Assembly: GCA_038236005.1 (NCBI GenBank)
Contig: JBBSTI010000139.1
Span: 1-9,526, forward strand
Origin: CANKBT01 sp038236005
Lineage (GTDB): Bacteria > Actinomycetota > Actinomycetes > Mycobacteriales > SCTD01
Length of the DNA: 9,526 bases
Reading direction: 5' to 3'
Position numbers and translations under genes: made by a program. Of the stretch, positions 1-6,749 are shown in pieces. Every line of letters starts with the position of its first letter. The first letter of the stretch is position 1. The notes beneath the pieces are model-generated. The model saw only the letters and a list, made by a program, of their open reading frames with translations, had not been told where the DNA came from and did not search any database.

Positions 1-1
1 C

Positions 2-211
2 CTGCAACGACGACTCACCCGACAGGCAACCCACCACGCAAGCACCAAGAAAGCCCAGCAGGAAACCGCCGAGCTCGCACGGCAAGCCCGCACCGCCCAC
101 GCCGCCCGCGCCGGCCTGGACCTGACCACCGACCCCTTCTGCACCGCCGGACCCTCCATGGACGTCACCGGTGCAGACGTCGCAGCCCTCGGCGACGAAC
201 CACCCTTCTGA
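2..211 (+). CDS. 3' end of an unrecognised gene (partial, truncated by window edge)
   Basis: An open frame enters from the left edge and ends at TGA 209-211, giving 69 residues. The first ~40 are very polar and probably helical (many Q, R, K, A; H-H and K-K pairs), in the style of a basic helical tail. The last ~25 are acidic and end in the motif GDEPPF. No catalytic motif is visible in this part. Codon choice includes several A-ending codons (CGA, GCA, CCA, GGA), less strictly GC3 than the neighbouring genes, so recent acquisition is possible. A basic helical C-terminus would fit a DNA-handling protein such as a recombinase or replication initiator, but that is a guess and I do not recognise the family. 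Confidence 0.5.
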   Translation: MQRRLTRQATHHASTKKAQQETAELARQARTAHAARAGLDLTTDPFCTAGPSMDVTGADVAALGDEPPF

Positions 212-265
212 CCCAGGTAACCGAGCAGCGTTCGTTCGGAGTCCCGGGGCTCCCCCGACGCACGA

Positions 266-286
266 CGGTTCGCGGTCGACGAACCG
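266..286. repeat. Perfect 7-bp inverted repeat between the partial gene and the next gene
   Basis: CGGTTCG (266-272) and CGAACCG (280-286) are perfect inverted arms around a 7-base spacer, 55 bases after the stop of the partial gene and 65 bases before the next start. It could be a short terminator stem for the upstream gene or an operator for the downstream pair. There is no T tract, and arms of this length can arise by chance in a 9.5-kb GC-rich window. Confidence 0.3.
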
Positions 287-341
287 ATTCGGGCTGTTGC
301 GGTCCGCCGAGCCGGGGTACGCGCTGGAGCACATCTACCTC

Positions 342-347
342 GGGAGA
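342..347 (+). promoter_or_regulatory. Ribosome binding site for the membrane-protein gene at 352
   Basis: GGGAGA lies 4 bases before the ATG at 352 and is a good anti-16S match. It decides the start over any upstream in-frame extension. Confidence 0.65.
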
Positions 348-351
348 CTCC

Positions 352-825
352 ATGTCCGTCAAAGCCCTCACCCGCGGCGCCCTCGCCGGTGCCGCCGGTG
401 GCGCTGCTCTGAACCTCGTCAGCTATGCCGACATGGCGGTGAGCGGTCGGTCGGCCAGCGCAGTCCCCGCCCAGGTCATCGAGCGGCTGCTCGAGCGTTC
501 CGGGTCCCCGGTCGACCTCGGCAAGGGCACGGAGCGAGACCACCGGCTCCAGGCGCTCGGCGCACTGTCGGGTCTCACGAACGGCATCGCCGTCGGTGCA
601 GCGGCGGCGTGGCTGCGCGAGAAGGGCGTACGCCTGCCGGCGGTCATCGGGGTGGTCGTGCTCGGCGGGGTGGCGATGGTGGCCGCCGACTGGCCGACCA
701 AGGCCCTCGGGATCGACGACCCGAGCTCGTGGTCCTCCTCGACCTGGCTCTCGGACGCGCTGCCGCACCTGGTCTACGGGGCGGTCGCCACGGCCGTCAT
801 CCGGGGCATGGAACCCCCGCGGTGA
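352..825 (+). CDS. Small membrane protein of unknown function
   Basis: 157 residues from an ATG with a good Shine-Dalgarno (GGGAGA). The protein is rich in Ala and Gly, with about four hydrophobic stretches: roughly residues 6-23 (a Gly/Ala-rich helix), 66-87, 96-112 and 135-151. A polar loop (about 33-64) and a W/S-rich loop (about 123-134, containing SSWSSSTWLSD) separate them. It is likely an inner-membrane protein. It overlaps the next gene by four bases (GTGA, 822-825), so the two are almost certainly co-translated and may work together. I do not recognise an enzymatic motif and assign no function; its partner is a DUF4126-like membrane protein. Reading frame and start are well supported by codon bias and the overlap. 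Confidence 0.8.
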   Translation: MSVKALTRGALAGAAGGAALNLVSYADMAVSGRSASAVPAQVIERLLERSGSPVDLGKGTERDHRLQALGALSGLTNGIAVGAAAAWLREKGVRLPAVIGVVVLGGVAMVAADWPTKALGIDDPSSWSSSTWLSDALPHLVYGAVATAVIRGMEPPR

Positions 826-1307
826 ACCACGCCGACCTCGCGCTGCGTTCCCTCGCGATCGGTCTGGCCTCCGGTGGGCGCTCATCGGTCGGCCTCGGGG
901 CCGTCGCGTCGACGACAACCCCACGCAAGCCGTGGCTGACCGCGCTGGCAGGCGCCGCCGTTGCTGGCGAGCTCATCGTGGACAAGCTGCCCGCAACCCC
1001 GAGCCGCTTGCAGACCGGCTCTCTGGTCGTGCGCTCGCTGGCAGGCGCGACGGCCGCCGTCCTGGTCGCCCACCGCCTGACGTCCCCGCCGCCCACGCCG
1101 CCGGGCGTCGCTCCGATCGCGCCGATCGAACCCGACTCGGCCGCTCGCAAGGCGGTCCGGGTCGTCCTGCCGGCGCTCGTCGGTGCCGCGGGTGCCTACC
1201 TCGACTCCTACCTGGGCGCAGCCGTACGGCAGCACTCTCCCGACTGGGCCTACGCCGTCGCCGAAGACGCGGTCGCGTTGAGCCTGGCCGGCTGGGCGGT
1301 GCGCTGA
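822..1307 (+). CDS. DUF4126-like integral membrane protein
   Basis: 161 residues from GTG 822, whose start overlaps the previous stop (GTGA). The same frame is open further upstream, but that extension lies antisense-free over the previous gene and lacks a plausible start context. Features visible: an N-terminal helix with LASGGRSSVGL (about 15-25), a helix ending in GELIVDKLPATPSR (about 49-62), a helix at about 70-84, a Pro-rich loop (about 88-104), and a C-terminal half with GAAGAYLDSYLG (about 121-132) and an acidic VAEDAVALSLAGW end. The G-E-L-x-x-D-K-L-P-x-T-P-S-R string is what I associate with the DUF4126 family of actinobacterial membrane proteins. No biochemical role is known to me. 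It is the last gene of a two-gene unit and converges with the NERD gene. Confidence 0.78.
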   Translation: MNHADLALRSLAIGLASGGRSSVGLGAVASTTTPRKPWLTALAGAAVAGELIVDKLPATPSRLQTGSLVVRSLAGATAAVLVAHRLTSPPPTPPGVAPIAPIEPDSAARKAVRVVLPALVGAAGAYLDSYLGAAVRQHSPDWAYAVAEDAVALSLAGWAVR

Positions 1308-1352
1308 GGACGTCTTCCTGGGACCGGGTCCGCGCGTCCGCGACCGGCGTGA

Positions 1353-2294
1353 TCAGCGCGACGGCGGGGGCGTTGGAGGCTGGGGACCGACCTGCTCGGA
1401 GATGGCGCCGCCCGCGGCCTTGCCCAGGGTGCCGACGACTGTCGTCAACAACGTGGTCTGTGTCAGCACGAAGAACAGGACGACCACGACCAGCAGCTTG
1501 ATGAGCAGCGCGCGGCGCTGACTCTGACGTTGCAGCTGACTGGCAGCTCCTCGCCGAGAAGGCTGAGGACCGCGAGGCGAGGAAGTGCGGGTGCGCGCGG
1601 GAGTCGACGACCGGCCCCGGGAACCCGGACGGGACGGAACGCGAACGCTGCGCGGCGGGTGTCGGCGCTCCAGCTCACGGAGCAGAGCCACCACCTCACC
1701 GGGCGTGAGGGACGGCGGCAGCGCCCGAAGCCAACCGATCAGCTGGTCGCGTTGAAGCACGACGACGCTCTGGTGAAGCGTCGGACGGTCGATCCCCATG
1801 TCCTGCACGAAGGCCAGGACAGCGTGGACAGGCGTGCCCGGACGCGCCTGTTGGACCGAGGCGGCAAGGACGTCGCCCTGCACCTTGACCGCATGCAGCT
1901 CGTCGTCCTTGCGCCACTTCGCCAACGCCATACCGCGGTCGTCGAGGCGTACCCGACCCCCGGTCCAGTTCTTCGTGTCGATGACGAAGGCCCCGGCGGG
2001 CCCCACGACGAGGTGGTCCAGGTTGGCGGGTGAGCTGCCCGTGACCCGACGGTCGTGCAGCGCGATCCAGCCCTCGACCAGCAGACCGTCGAGCAGGTTG
2101 CCGATGTCGCGCTCACCCGCGGCGCCCTTGGCGAAGACCTGAGACCGTCGCTCTGCTGCTTCGGCCTGAGCGACCAACTCGCTCGCCTGGGCCCTCAGTG
2201 CCCGCGCAGCGTCCTCTGCGTGCTGGGCCCGCATGTCTCCGGAGTTCAGATCGCTCACAGGCTGAACATCGGCCTCCCGCACACCCGACTTCAC
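1353..2294 (-). CDS. NERD-domain protein with C-terminal membrane anchor
   Basis: 313 residues if the GTG at 2294 is used. An Ala-rich, probably coiled-coil segment (about 24-58) leads into a NERD domain (about 56-150). Its hallmark strings are KGAAGERD (E61), NLDHLVVGP (D93) and VIDTKNW (D106, K108), the D...(D/E)xK arrangement of this nuclease-related fold. The region 213-260 is a basic, Ser/Pro/Arg-rich linker, and 263-280 is a single hydrophobic helix (LIKLLVVVVLFFVL), followed by a Gly/Pro-rich tail. It would therefore be a cytoplasmic nuclease-like domain tethered to the membrane. It starts 12 bases after the ABC permease stop and is probably in that operon. No good Shine-Dalgarno precedes GTG 2294; ATG 2234 (residue 21, with GGAG just upstream) is a real alternative. 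NERD families are often DNA-processing proteins, but the role here is unknown. Confidence 0.82.
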   Translation of the reverse strand: MKSGVREADVQPVSDLNSGDMRAQHAEDAARALRAQASELVAQAEAAERRSQVFAKGAAGERDIGNLLDGLLVEGWIALHDRRVTGSSPANLDHLVVGPAGAFVIDTKNWTGGRVRLDDRGMALAKWRKDDELHAVKVQGDVLAASVQQARPGTPVHAVLAFVQDMGIDRPTLHQSVVVLQRDQLIGWLRALPPSLTPGEVVALLRELERRHPPRSVRVPSRPGSRGRSSTPARTRTSSPRGPQPSRRGAASQLQRQSQRRALLIKLLVVVVLFFVLTQTTLLTTVVGTLGKAAGGAISEQVGPQPPTPPPSR

Positions 2295-2306
2295 TGCGGC
2301 AGGAGC

Positions 2307-3131
2307 TCAGGCCTTGCGATAGAGCCGTACGGAGATCGTGCCGAACACCGCCACGATGGCGGTCATCCACAGCAGCGCCCAGCCGAGGTTGGGCCAGACC
2401 TCGAACGGCTGCCCGAGAGCGAGTCCGCGGACCGTATCGGTGACCAGGGTCAGCGGGTTGACCTTGACGAACGCCTGCAGCCAGCCCGGCAGGGTCTGGA
2501 CCGGTACGAAGATGCTGGAGGCGAACACCAGCGGGAAGATCATCGGGAAGGCGGCGGCCTGGACCGTCTCAGGATTCTTGAACCGCAGGCCGAGGAACGC
2601 GCCGAAGGTGCTGAACGCCGAGCCGAACGCGAGGATCAGCAGCAGCGCGAGCACGGCTCCGAGGACCCCGTTGGTGAACTCGAACCCGACGGCATAGCCG
2701 ACCACGACCATGATCGCGACGACGAACACGTTGCGGATCGCGTCGGCGCCCACCCGACCGGCGAGCACCGCGCCGCGCGACATGGGGATCGACTTGAACC
2801 GGTCGACGATGCCCTTGTTGAGGTCGTCGGCGAGCCCGATCCCGGTCTGGATCGCCGAGAACGTCGTGGTCTGGACGAAGATCCCGGTGAGCAGGTAGTT
2901 GACGTAGTCGATGTTGCCGGGCGCCTGGATCGCACCACCGAACACGAACCGGAACAGCAGGATGAAGATGATCGGCTGGATCGCGGTGAACACCAGCAGC
3001 TGCGGCTGACGGCGCAGGGAGGTGAGGTTTCGGCGTACGAGGGTCAGGCTGTCCTGCACCGCCAGCCCGAAGCCGCCCTCCTCGGTCTCGACGTCCGGTC
3101 GTGCTGCGGTCGTGGTCGTGGTCGGCGTCAT
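2307..3131 (-). CDS. ABC-2 type transporter permease (DrrB-like)
   Basis: 274 residues from ATG 3131, whose ATGA overlaps the stop of the ATPase gene. A Thr-rich polar N-terminus (1-25) is followed by an amphipathic segment and about six hydrophobic helices: near 46-65, 77-97, 131-150, 155-180, 194-212 and 248-268. The ABC-2 signature DLNKGIVDRFKSIPMSRGA lies at 103-121, in the cytoplasmic loop that couples to the ATPase in this family, and FKNPETVQAAAFPMIFP at about 184-200 is also typical. Length and layout match DrrB-type permeases, which with a DrrA-type ATPase export drugs or lipid-like molecules. The substrate cannot be read from sequence. The gene lies between its ATPase and the NERD gene. 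Confidence 0.92.
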   Translation of the reverse strand: MTPTTTTTAARPDVETEEGGFGLAVQDSLTLVRRNLTSLRRQPQLLVFTAIQPIIFILLFRFVFGGAIQAPGNIDYVNYLLTGIFVQTTTFSAIQTGIGLADDLNKGIVDRFKSIPMSRGAVLAGRVGADAIRNVFVVAIMVVVGYAVGFEFTNGVLGAVLALLLILAFGSAFSTFGAFLGLRFKNPETVQAAAFPMIFPLVFASSIFVPVQTLPGWLQAFVKVNPLTLVTDTVRGLALGQPFEVWPNLGWALLWMTAIVAVFGTISVRLYRKA

Positions 3132-4087
3132 GCGGGCTCCTCGGGCTCACCGGTCATGGCCGACCCGGTCAGGGTCAGGAACACGTCGTCCAGGGTCGGG
3201 CGGCGCAGGGAGATCTCGTCCAGCTCGACGTCGGCGTCCTGCAGGGCGGTGGCGGCCCGTACGAGAAAGGCCCCGCCGTCCGGCGCCGACAGGCTGAGCG
3301 AGCCGGCGGCCTCGTCCGTCTTGAGCTCCTCGTCACCGGCCACGGAACGCAGCGCCTCGGCCGCGCGCGACACGTCAGCGGGACGCACCCGGATGTCGAG
3401 CACCTGCCCGCCGACCTGGGCCTTCAGCTCGGCCGCGGTGCCCTGCGCGATCACCTTGCCGTGGTCGATCACGGCGATCGTGTCGGCGAGGCGGTCGGCC
3501 TCCTCCAGGTATTGCGTCGTGAGCAGCAGGGTCGTGCCGCCGGAGACCAGGTCCTCGATCACGTCCCAGAGCGCGAGCCGGCTGCGCGGGTCCAAGCCGG
3601 TGGTCGGCTCGTCCAGGAACAGCACCTGCGGCTCGTTCACCAGACTCGCCGCGAGGTCCAGGCGTCGGCGCATGCCGCCGGAGTAGGTGCGGGCCGACCG
3701 ATCGGCGGCGTCGGTCAGGTCGAACCGTTCGAGCAGGTCGATCGCCCGCTGCTTCGGGTTCTTCACGTGGTAGAGATCGCCGAACAGCCGGATGTTCTCC
3801 CGGCCCGTGAGGTTCTCGTCCACCGCGGCGTACTGGCCGGCCAGCCCGATCGTGCGTCGTACGGCGGAGGCCTTCGTGACCACGTCGCGACCCAGCACGG
3901 TCGCGGTCCCGGACGTCGGCTGCAGCAGCGTGGTGAGCACGCGCACGGCCGTGGTCTTGCCCGCCCCGTTCGGCCCGAGCAGGCCCAGCACCGTGCCCTG
4001 CGGCACCTCGAAGCTCACGCCGTCCAGCGCCTTGGTCTCGCCGTACGCCACGACGACGTCCTCGACGACGATGGCGGGGTCAGTCAC
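3128..4087 (-). CDS. ABC transporter ATP-binding protein (DrrA-like)
   Basis: 319 residues from GTG 4087 (VTDPAIVVED...). The frame is open to a GTG at 4150, but those 21 extra residues look unlike the family and have no ribosome site, whereas GGACAG sits just before 4087. Motifs (319 numbering): Walker A GPNGAGKT 38-45, Q-loop Q85, signature YSGGMRRR 135-142, Walker B VLFLDEP 155-161, D-loop TGLD. The H-loop position reads TTQYLEEAD, with Gln192 where many ABC ATPases have His, as in DrrA. The C-terminal ~100 residues carry the DrrA-family extension ending in LRRPTLDDVFLTLTG (about 294-308). It energises the permease encoded just downstream, with which it overlaps by four bases. A daunorubicin-resistance-type exporter subfamily is well supported; the substrate is unknown. 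Confidence 0.93.
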   Translation of the reverse strand: MTDPAIVVEDVVVAYGETKALDGVSFEVPQGTVLGLLGPNGAGKTTAVRVLTTLLQPTSGTATVLGRDVVTKASAVRRTIGLAGQYAAVDENLTGRENIRLFGDLYHVKNPKQRAIDLLERFDLTDAADRSARTYSGGMRRRLDLAASLVNEPQVLFLDEPTTGLDPRSRLALWDVIEDLVSGGTTLLLTTQYLEEADRLADTIAVIDHGKVIAQGTAAELKAQVGGQVLDIRVRPADVSRAAEALRSVAGDEELKTDEAAGSLSLSAPDGGAFLVRAATALQDADVELDEISLRRPTLDDVFLTLTGSAMTGEPEEPA

Positions 4088-4150
4088 ATGCTGTCCGGAG
4101 AGGTCATCTCCACATCGTACGGGCACCGCTCCCGCGACCGCCTCGGGCAC

Positions 4151-4170
4151 GACCGCCCCGGGGGGGCGTC
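4151..4170 (-). terminator. GC-rich hairpin just after the Mrr stop codon
   Basis: On the minus strand the Mrr stop codon (TAG, 4175-4173) is followed within three bases by a short stem. CGCCCC (4154-4159) pairs with GGGGCG (4163-4168) around a GGG loop, and GAC/GTC outside can add two pairs with one bulge. There is no U tract, which is usual in high-GC actinobacteria. It is a candidate terminator separating the nuclease unit from the ABC operon. Confidence 0.4.
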
Positions 4171-4172
4171 AC

Positions 4173-5066
4173 CTACTCGAAGAAATCTTCGTCGATCTCG
4201 ACGAGCTGGACGGTTCGCCGCACCTGCACGCCTACGCCGTATCGGATCATCAGGGCGGCGAGTCGCTGGCCGTCGATGAGAACGACCCGCGTCGGGACGC
4301 TCTCGGCGTAGACCTGGGCATGGGTCGAGAACCGTGCCGTCGTGATGAACACGCCCTGGTTCGCCTGCTGCCCGTGCAGCGCTCCCACGAAGGCCTGCAG
4401 CTCTGGGCGCCCGACGCCCGCGTCGAGGGCGTATCGCTTGGCCTGCACGTAGATGCGACTCAGCCCCAACGCGTCCTGGTCAACAACCCCGTCGATGCCG
4501 CCGTCGTTGGTCAGTTGCGTCCGGGTGGCCTTGCCCTCAGCCCCTCCATAGCCCATCGCCATGAGCAGGTCAAGCACGGCCTGCTCGAAGAACGCCGGTT
4601 CGTTGTCGTGCAGGCGCGTCAGCAGGTTGGCCGCAACGTCGACGTGAATGCGGGCGATGCCCGTCTCGATCTGCTCGACCGGGTCGAGCAGATCGTCCAC
4701 GGTGTCAAGGATCGGTGGCGACGTCGGCGTCGCGTTCGTCGGGGAGCCCAGAACTGTCTCCAGGTCGTAAGCCGTGATGTCGCCTGAACGTTGTTCGAGC
4801 AGCGCTCGGCCGGCGTCAGAGATGCGATAGCTGCCCCGCATCGGCCGATCGGCGGCGCCGTAGCGCCCGAGATAGGACAGCGCCCAGTTGGCGCGGTTCT
4901 CCCACCGGCGCTGGCCAGACGGGATCAGCTCGGCGAGCGCCTCGTCGGTGAGCGCGAGCCCGACCGCCACAGCTGCTCGGACATCACGCGCCCGATGCAG
5001 TTCCCCGTCGGCGAGGAAGCGCAGAGAGGGTGCCAAGAACCGGTCCCAGGTCGGCACGACCATCAT
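4173..5066 (-). CDS. mrr: Mrr-type restriction endonuclease (type IV-like)
   Basis: 297 residues, about the usual length for E. coli-type Mrr. Residues 1-95 form the Mrr N-terminal winged-helix DNA-binding region (SYRISDAGRALL at about 79-90 is its C-terminal strand-helix). Residues ~155-285 are the Mrr catalytic domain: FFEQAVLDLLMAMGYGG (about 159-175), NDGGIDGVVDQDALGLSRIYVQAKRY (187-212) with D192 and Q208-A-K210, the D-(D/E/Q)xK active site, then FVGALHG...GVFITTARFS and VVLIDGQRLAALM. Family members cut DNA carrying methylated bases, so self-DNA modification determines toxicity. Start is ATG 5066 or ATG 5063 (ATGATG), four bases after the stop of the NucS-like gene, so the two are probably translationally coupled. 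All catalytic residues look intact. Confidence 0.95.
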   Translation of the reverse strand: MMVVPTWDRFLAPSLRFLADGELHRARDVRAAVAVGLALTDEALAELIPSGQRRWENRANWALSYLGRYGAADRPMRGSYRISDAGRALLEQRSGDITAYDLETVLGSPTNATPTSPPILDTVDDLLDPVEQIETGIARIHVDVAANLLTRLHDNEPAFFEQAVLDLLMAMGYGGAEGKATRTQLTNDGGIDGVVDQDALGLSRIYVQAKRYALDAGVGRPELQAFVGALHGQQANQGVFITTARFSTHAQVYAESVPTRVVLIDGQRLAALMIRYGVGVQVRRTVQLVEIDEDFFE

Positions 5067-5070
5067 GCAC

Positions 5071-6138
5071 TCATGTGTCGTCGAGCCTAAAATGAGCGGA
5101 GAGACGCTCGAGGGTGAACTCCTGGCGCAGCTTGCACGCGCTGTGCTGACTGCCGAACATGCCCTTTATCCAATATGCGTCCGACTCAAGCCGGGCGTCG
5201 ATCCAAGCGACGGGGACGACCCACTCGGCGTCATCGTCGTCCCTGCTTCCGTCATCCCGGTAGTCACCGACCAGGGCCTGTTCGCGGAGCGAGACCCACT
5301 GCTCGCCAGCTTTGACCTCGACGACCTCGAACCGCTCGGCGGGTGCCAACGTTGTCCCCACGGCGACATAGCCGGTGCCGGGAAGGTTCACCCAGACGCG
5401 CGCCCCGACGGGCAGCGCTCGGACGGTTTGGGTATAGAAGCGCCCACCACCGGCAGAGACAAAGCCGTGCTTGCGGGCGTCCTCCCACTGACGTCCGAGC
5501 TCGCCTCCGAAGGAGATGTACCAGTCTCGTCCGTTCCAGTCGGCACGCTTGCTCTTTTTTGTCGTGGAGCTCGCCGATCCGGTCGTCTCGTCCTGAGGTG
5601 CCAGCCACGTACGGGCGAGGTAGGCGCGTCCGTCGTCCTCCAGGTAGGAGAAGAACACTGCGTTGACCGGGACCCCGAAGCCGCGCAGGTAGGTGACGAT
5701 GCGCTCAGAGCTGCCGTCGAGGTCGGTCGCGACCACAGTCAGCTGCAGCTCACCGTTGAGCTCGTCGGGCGGCGCCTCGCCGAACGTGGCCTCGAAGGCC
5801 ACCTCGAACGGTTCCTCGAGGTGGGCGTTGGCCAGGTCGATGACCTGGTCGCGCCCCAACTCGGTCACCCACGAGCCGTAGTCGATCACCTGGGCCACCA
5901 CGTCGCGCGGCGTCTTGTCGCGCTTGAGCTCCAGGACGTGCAGGTTGCCGTCGGCGTCCATCGCCATCAGGTCGATGTACTTCCCGTACGGGGTGCGCAC
6001 CTGACGGCCGATCACCAGCAGTCGCATCCCCAGAAGCGACGGGTCCTGCGCGAGAAAGTCCTCGAGCGCCCTTTCCCTCGGCAGCACGGCAGCCGTCAAG
6101 CGGCGCGGCTGTTCGCCATCGATGCGCCACATGCTCAT
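5071..6138 (-). CDS. NucS/DUF91-like PD-(D/E)XK nuclease-domain protein
   Basis: 355 residues from ATG 6138. A GTG at 6150 would add four residues, but MSMWRID looks like the natural beginning. Residues ~18-95 carry a NucS/DUF91-type nuclease core: an LEDFLAQDPSLLG helix, then VIGRQVRTPYGKYIDLMAMD (D56) and HVLELKRDK (E70, K72), the D...ExK active site, followed by DVVAQVIDYGSWV. Residues ~200-265 form a second region (DWYISFG, W/D-rich, GFVSAGGGRFY, RVWVNLPGTGYVAVG) that resembles a small beta-rich ligand or base-reading module; I do not have a firm family name for it. It is not the canonical mismatch endonuclease NucS, being longer and differently arranged. It sits four bases upstream of mrr and just after a HsdM-like remnant, suggesting a restriction or DNA-repair role. 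Confidence 0.8.
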   Translation of the reverse strand: MSMWRIDGEQPRRLTAAVLPRERALEDFLAQDPSLLGMRLLVIGRQVRTPYGKYIDLMAMDADGNLHVLELKRDKTPRDVVAQVIDYGSWVTELGRDQVIDLANAHLEEPFEVAFEATFGEAPPDELNGELQLTVVATDLDGSSERIVTYLRGFGVPVNAVFFSYLEDDGRAYLARTWLAPQDETTGSASSTTKKSKRADWNGRDWYISFGGELGRQWEDARKHGFVSAGGGRFYTQTVRALPVGARVWVNLPGTGYVAVGTTLAPAERFEVVEVKAGEQWVSLREQALVGDYRDDGSRDDDDAEWVVPVAWIDARLESDAYWIKGMFGSQHSACKLRQEFTLERLSAHFRLDDT

Positions 6139-6140
6139 CT

Positions 6141-6299
6141 CTACCGGCACGATCTACCGCTTCCGCGGAAGCTGAACGACTGAGGGGCGCTGGAGCCGAA
6201 CAGCACGACGTCCGGGATCACCTCCAGCGGGTCGACGATCCCGCCCGCCCAGAAATCGGCCCAGATCCGGTCGACCTTTCTCTCGAGCTCCCCCGTCAT
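6141..6299 (-). pseudogene. Remnant of hsdM (N-terminus of a type I R-M methyltransferase subunit)
   Basis: A short open frame, ATG 6299 to TAG 6143-6141, encodes 52 residues. It begins MTGELERKVDRIWADFWAGG and continues IVDPLEVI, which is how I remember the conserved HsdM N-terminal domain (L-W-x-x-F-W-x-G-G-I-x-x-P-L-E-V-I-E). In HsdM the sequence then goes on for more than 400 residues with the methyltransferase motifs; here, from residue 29 on, it changes to unrelated sequence (PDVVLFGSSAPQ...) and ends. I read this as a 3'-deleted hsdM with the deletion junction near 6213. The stop lies only two bases from the ATG of the NucS-like gene, so the leader is now translated into that operon or couples its translation. 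It could alternatively be a functional small leader peptide. Confidence 0.7.
6159..6172. repeat. 14-bp perfect palindrome upstream of the NucS-like gene
   Basis: GCTTCCGCGGAAGC is perfectly self-complementary and lies 21-34 bases before the ATG of the NucS-like gene, inside the tail of the hsdM remnant. It could be an operator. One such palindrome is roughly what chance gives in a window of this size, so its position is the only argument. Confidence 0.3.
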
Positions 6300-6389
6300 C
6301 ACGCGCCCACTCTGGCATGCAGGAAGATCTGTCGGGTGCGGCTCCCCCGATGCGGTGCGGCCTCGACGTGAGACAGGCTCAGCGGTCCC

Positions 6390-6418
6390 TTGCTGGAACG
6401 AGGGTCTCTGGTCATACT
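6390..6418 (+). promoter_or_regulatory. Predicted promoter of the Phd/YefM antitoxin, leaderless
   Basis: TTGCTG (6390-6395), a 17-base spacer and CATACT (6413-6418) form a plausible -35/-10 pair. The expected start of transcription, about seven bases after the -10, falls at A6426 of the ATG, so the antitoxin mRNA would be leaderless. This agrees with the absence of any Shine-Dalgarno in front of 6426. Confidence 0.5.
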
Positions 6419-6426
6419 TCTGACCA
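6409..6426. promoter_or_regulatory. Candidate autoregulatory operator overlapping the antitoxin start
   Basis: TGGTCA (6409-6414) and TGACCA (6421-6426) are perfect 6-bp inverted arms around six bases. They overlap the predicted -10 and the first base of the ATG. Phd/YefM antitoxins bind such palindromes as dimers and repress their own promoter, so the position fits. Confidence 0.5.
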
Positions 6427-6746
6427 TGACTACCGTTCCCCTAGCGGAAGCCAAAGTTCACCTGTCCGAGCTGGTCGCCAGGGTCGGCGGGCAGCACGGA
6501 CGAGTCGTCGTCACCCTTCACGGTCGGCCGTCGGCAGTACTGCTCGCGGTAGAGGACCTCGAGTCTCTCGAGGAGACCATCGCCGTCCTGTCCGACCCGG
6601 TCGCGATGCGAGCCCTCGCAGCCTCCGAGGCTGATCTCGCGGCCGGTCGGGTCGAGAGCATGGACGACGTCACAGCCACCCTGGATCGGCAGCGCCTCGA
6701 CCGTACGGCGTCACGAGGGCGCAGCCAGCCCGTCCAGAGACCGTAA
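6426..6746 (+). CDS. Phd/YefM-family antitoxin, orphan
   Basis: 106 residues from ATG 6426. The N-terminal half has the Phd/YefM fold pattern: PLAEAKVHLSELVARV (about 5-20), then a strand VVVTLHGRPSAVLLAVEDLESLEET (about 27-51), the G-R-P-S-A-V-L string being typical. The C-terminal half (SDPVAMRALAASEADLAAGRVESMDDV) is the toxin-wrapping arm. The last ~15 residues (TASRGRSQPVQRP) are basic and low in structure and may be junction-derived. In this family the antitoxin is normally followed, often overlapping, by a RelE/YoeB toxin gene. None is present: after the TAA the same frame runs directly into another antitoxin fragment. So it is an orphan, either a relic or an antitoxin acting in trans. 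ATG 6426 is preferred over an upstream GTG at 6390 because of family N-terminus and promoter position. Confidence 0.85.
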   Translation: MTTVPLAEAKVHLSELVARVGGQHGRVVVTLHGRPSAVLLAVEDLESLEETIAVLSDPVAMRALAASEADLAAGRVESMDDVTATLDRQRLDRTASRGRSQPVQRP

Positions 6747-6749
6747 GCG

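Noticed and set aside
2055..3686. Long + strand open frame of 543 codons
   Set aside because: It is antisense to the ABC permease, the ATPase end and the NERD gene. Its product is low-complexity and rich in R, D, E, H and S, as expected from the mirror of GC-rich codons.
4160..4166. Run of seven G as a possible phase-variable tract
   Set aside because: It is intergenic, outside both neighbouring reading frames, and is better explained as part of the terminator-like stem.
3101..4279. + strand open frame of 392 codons
   Set aside because: Antisense shadow of the ABC ATPase gene, which has all the family motifs.
4888..6183. + strand open frame of 431 codons
   Set aside because: Antisense to the NucS-like gene and part of mrr; no recognisable domain.
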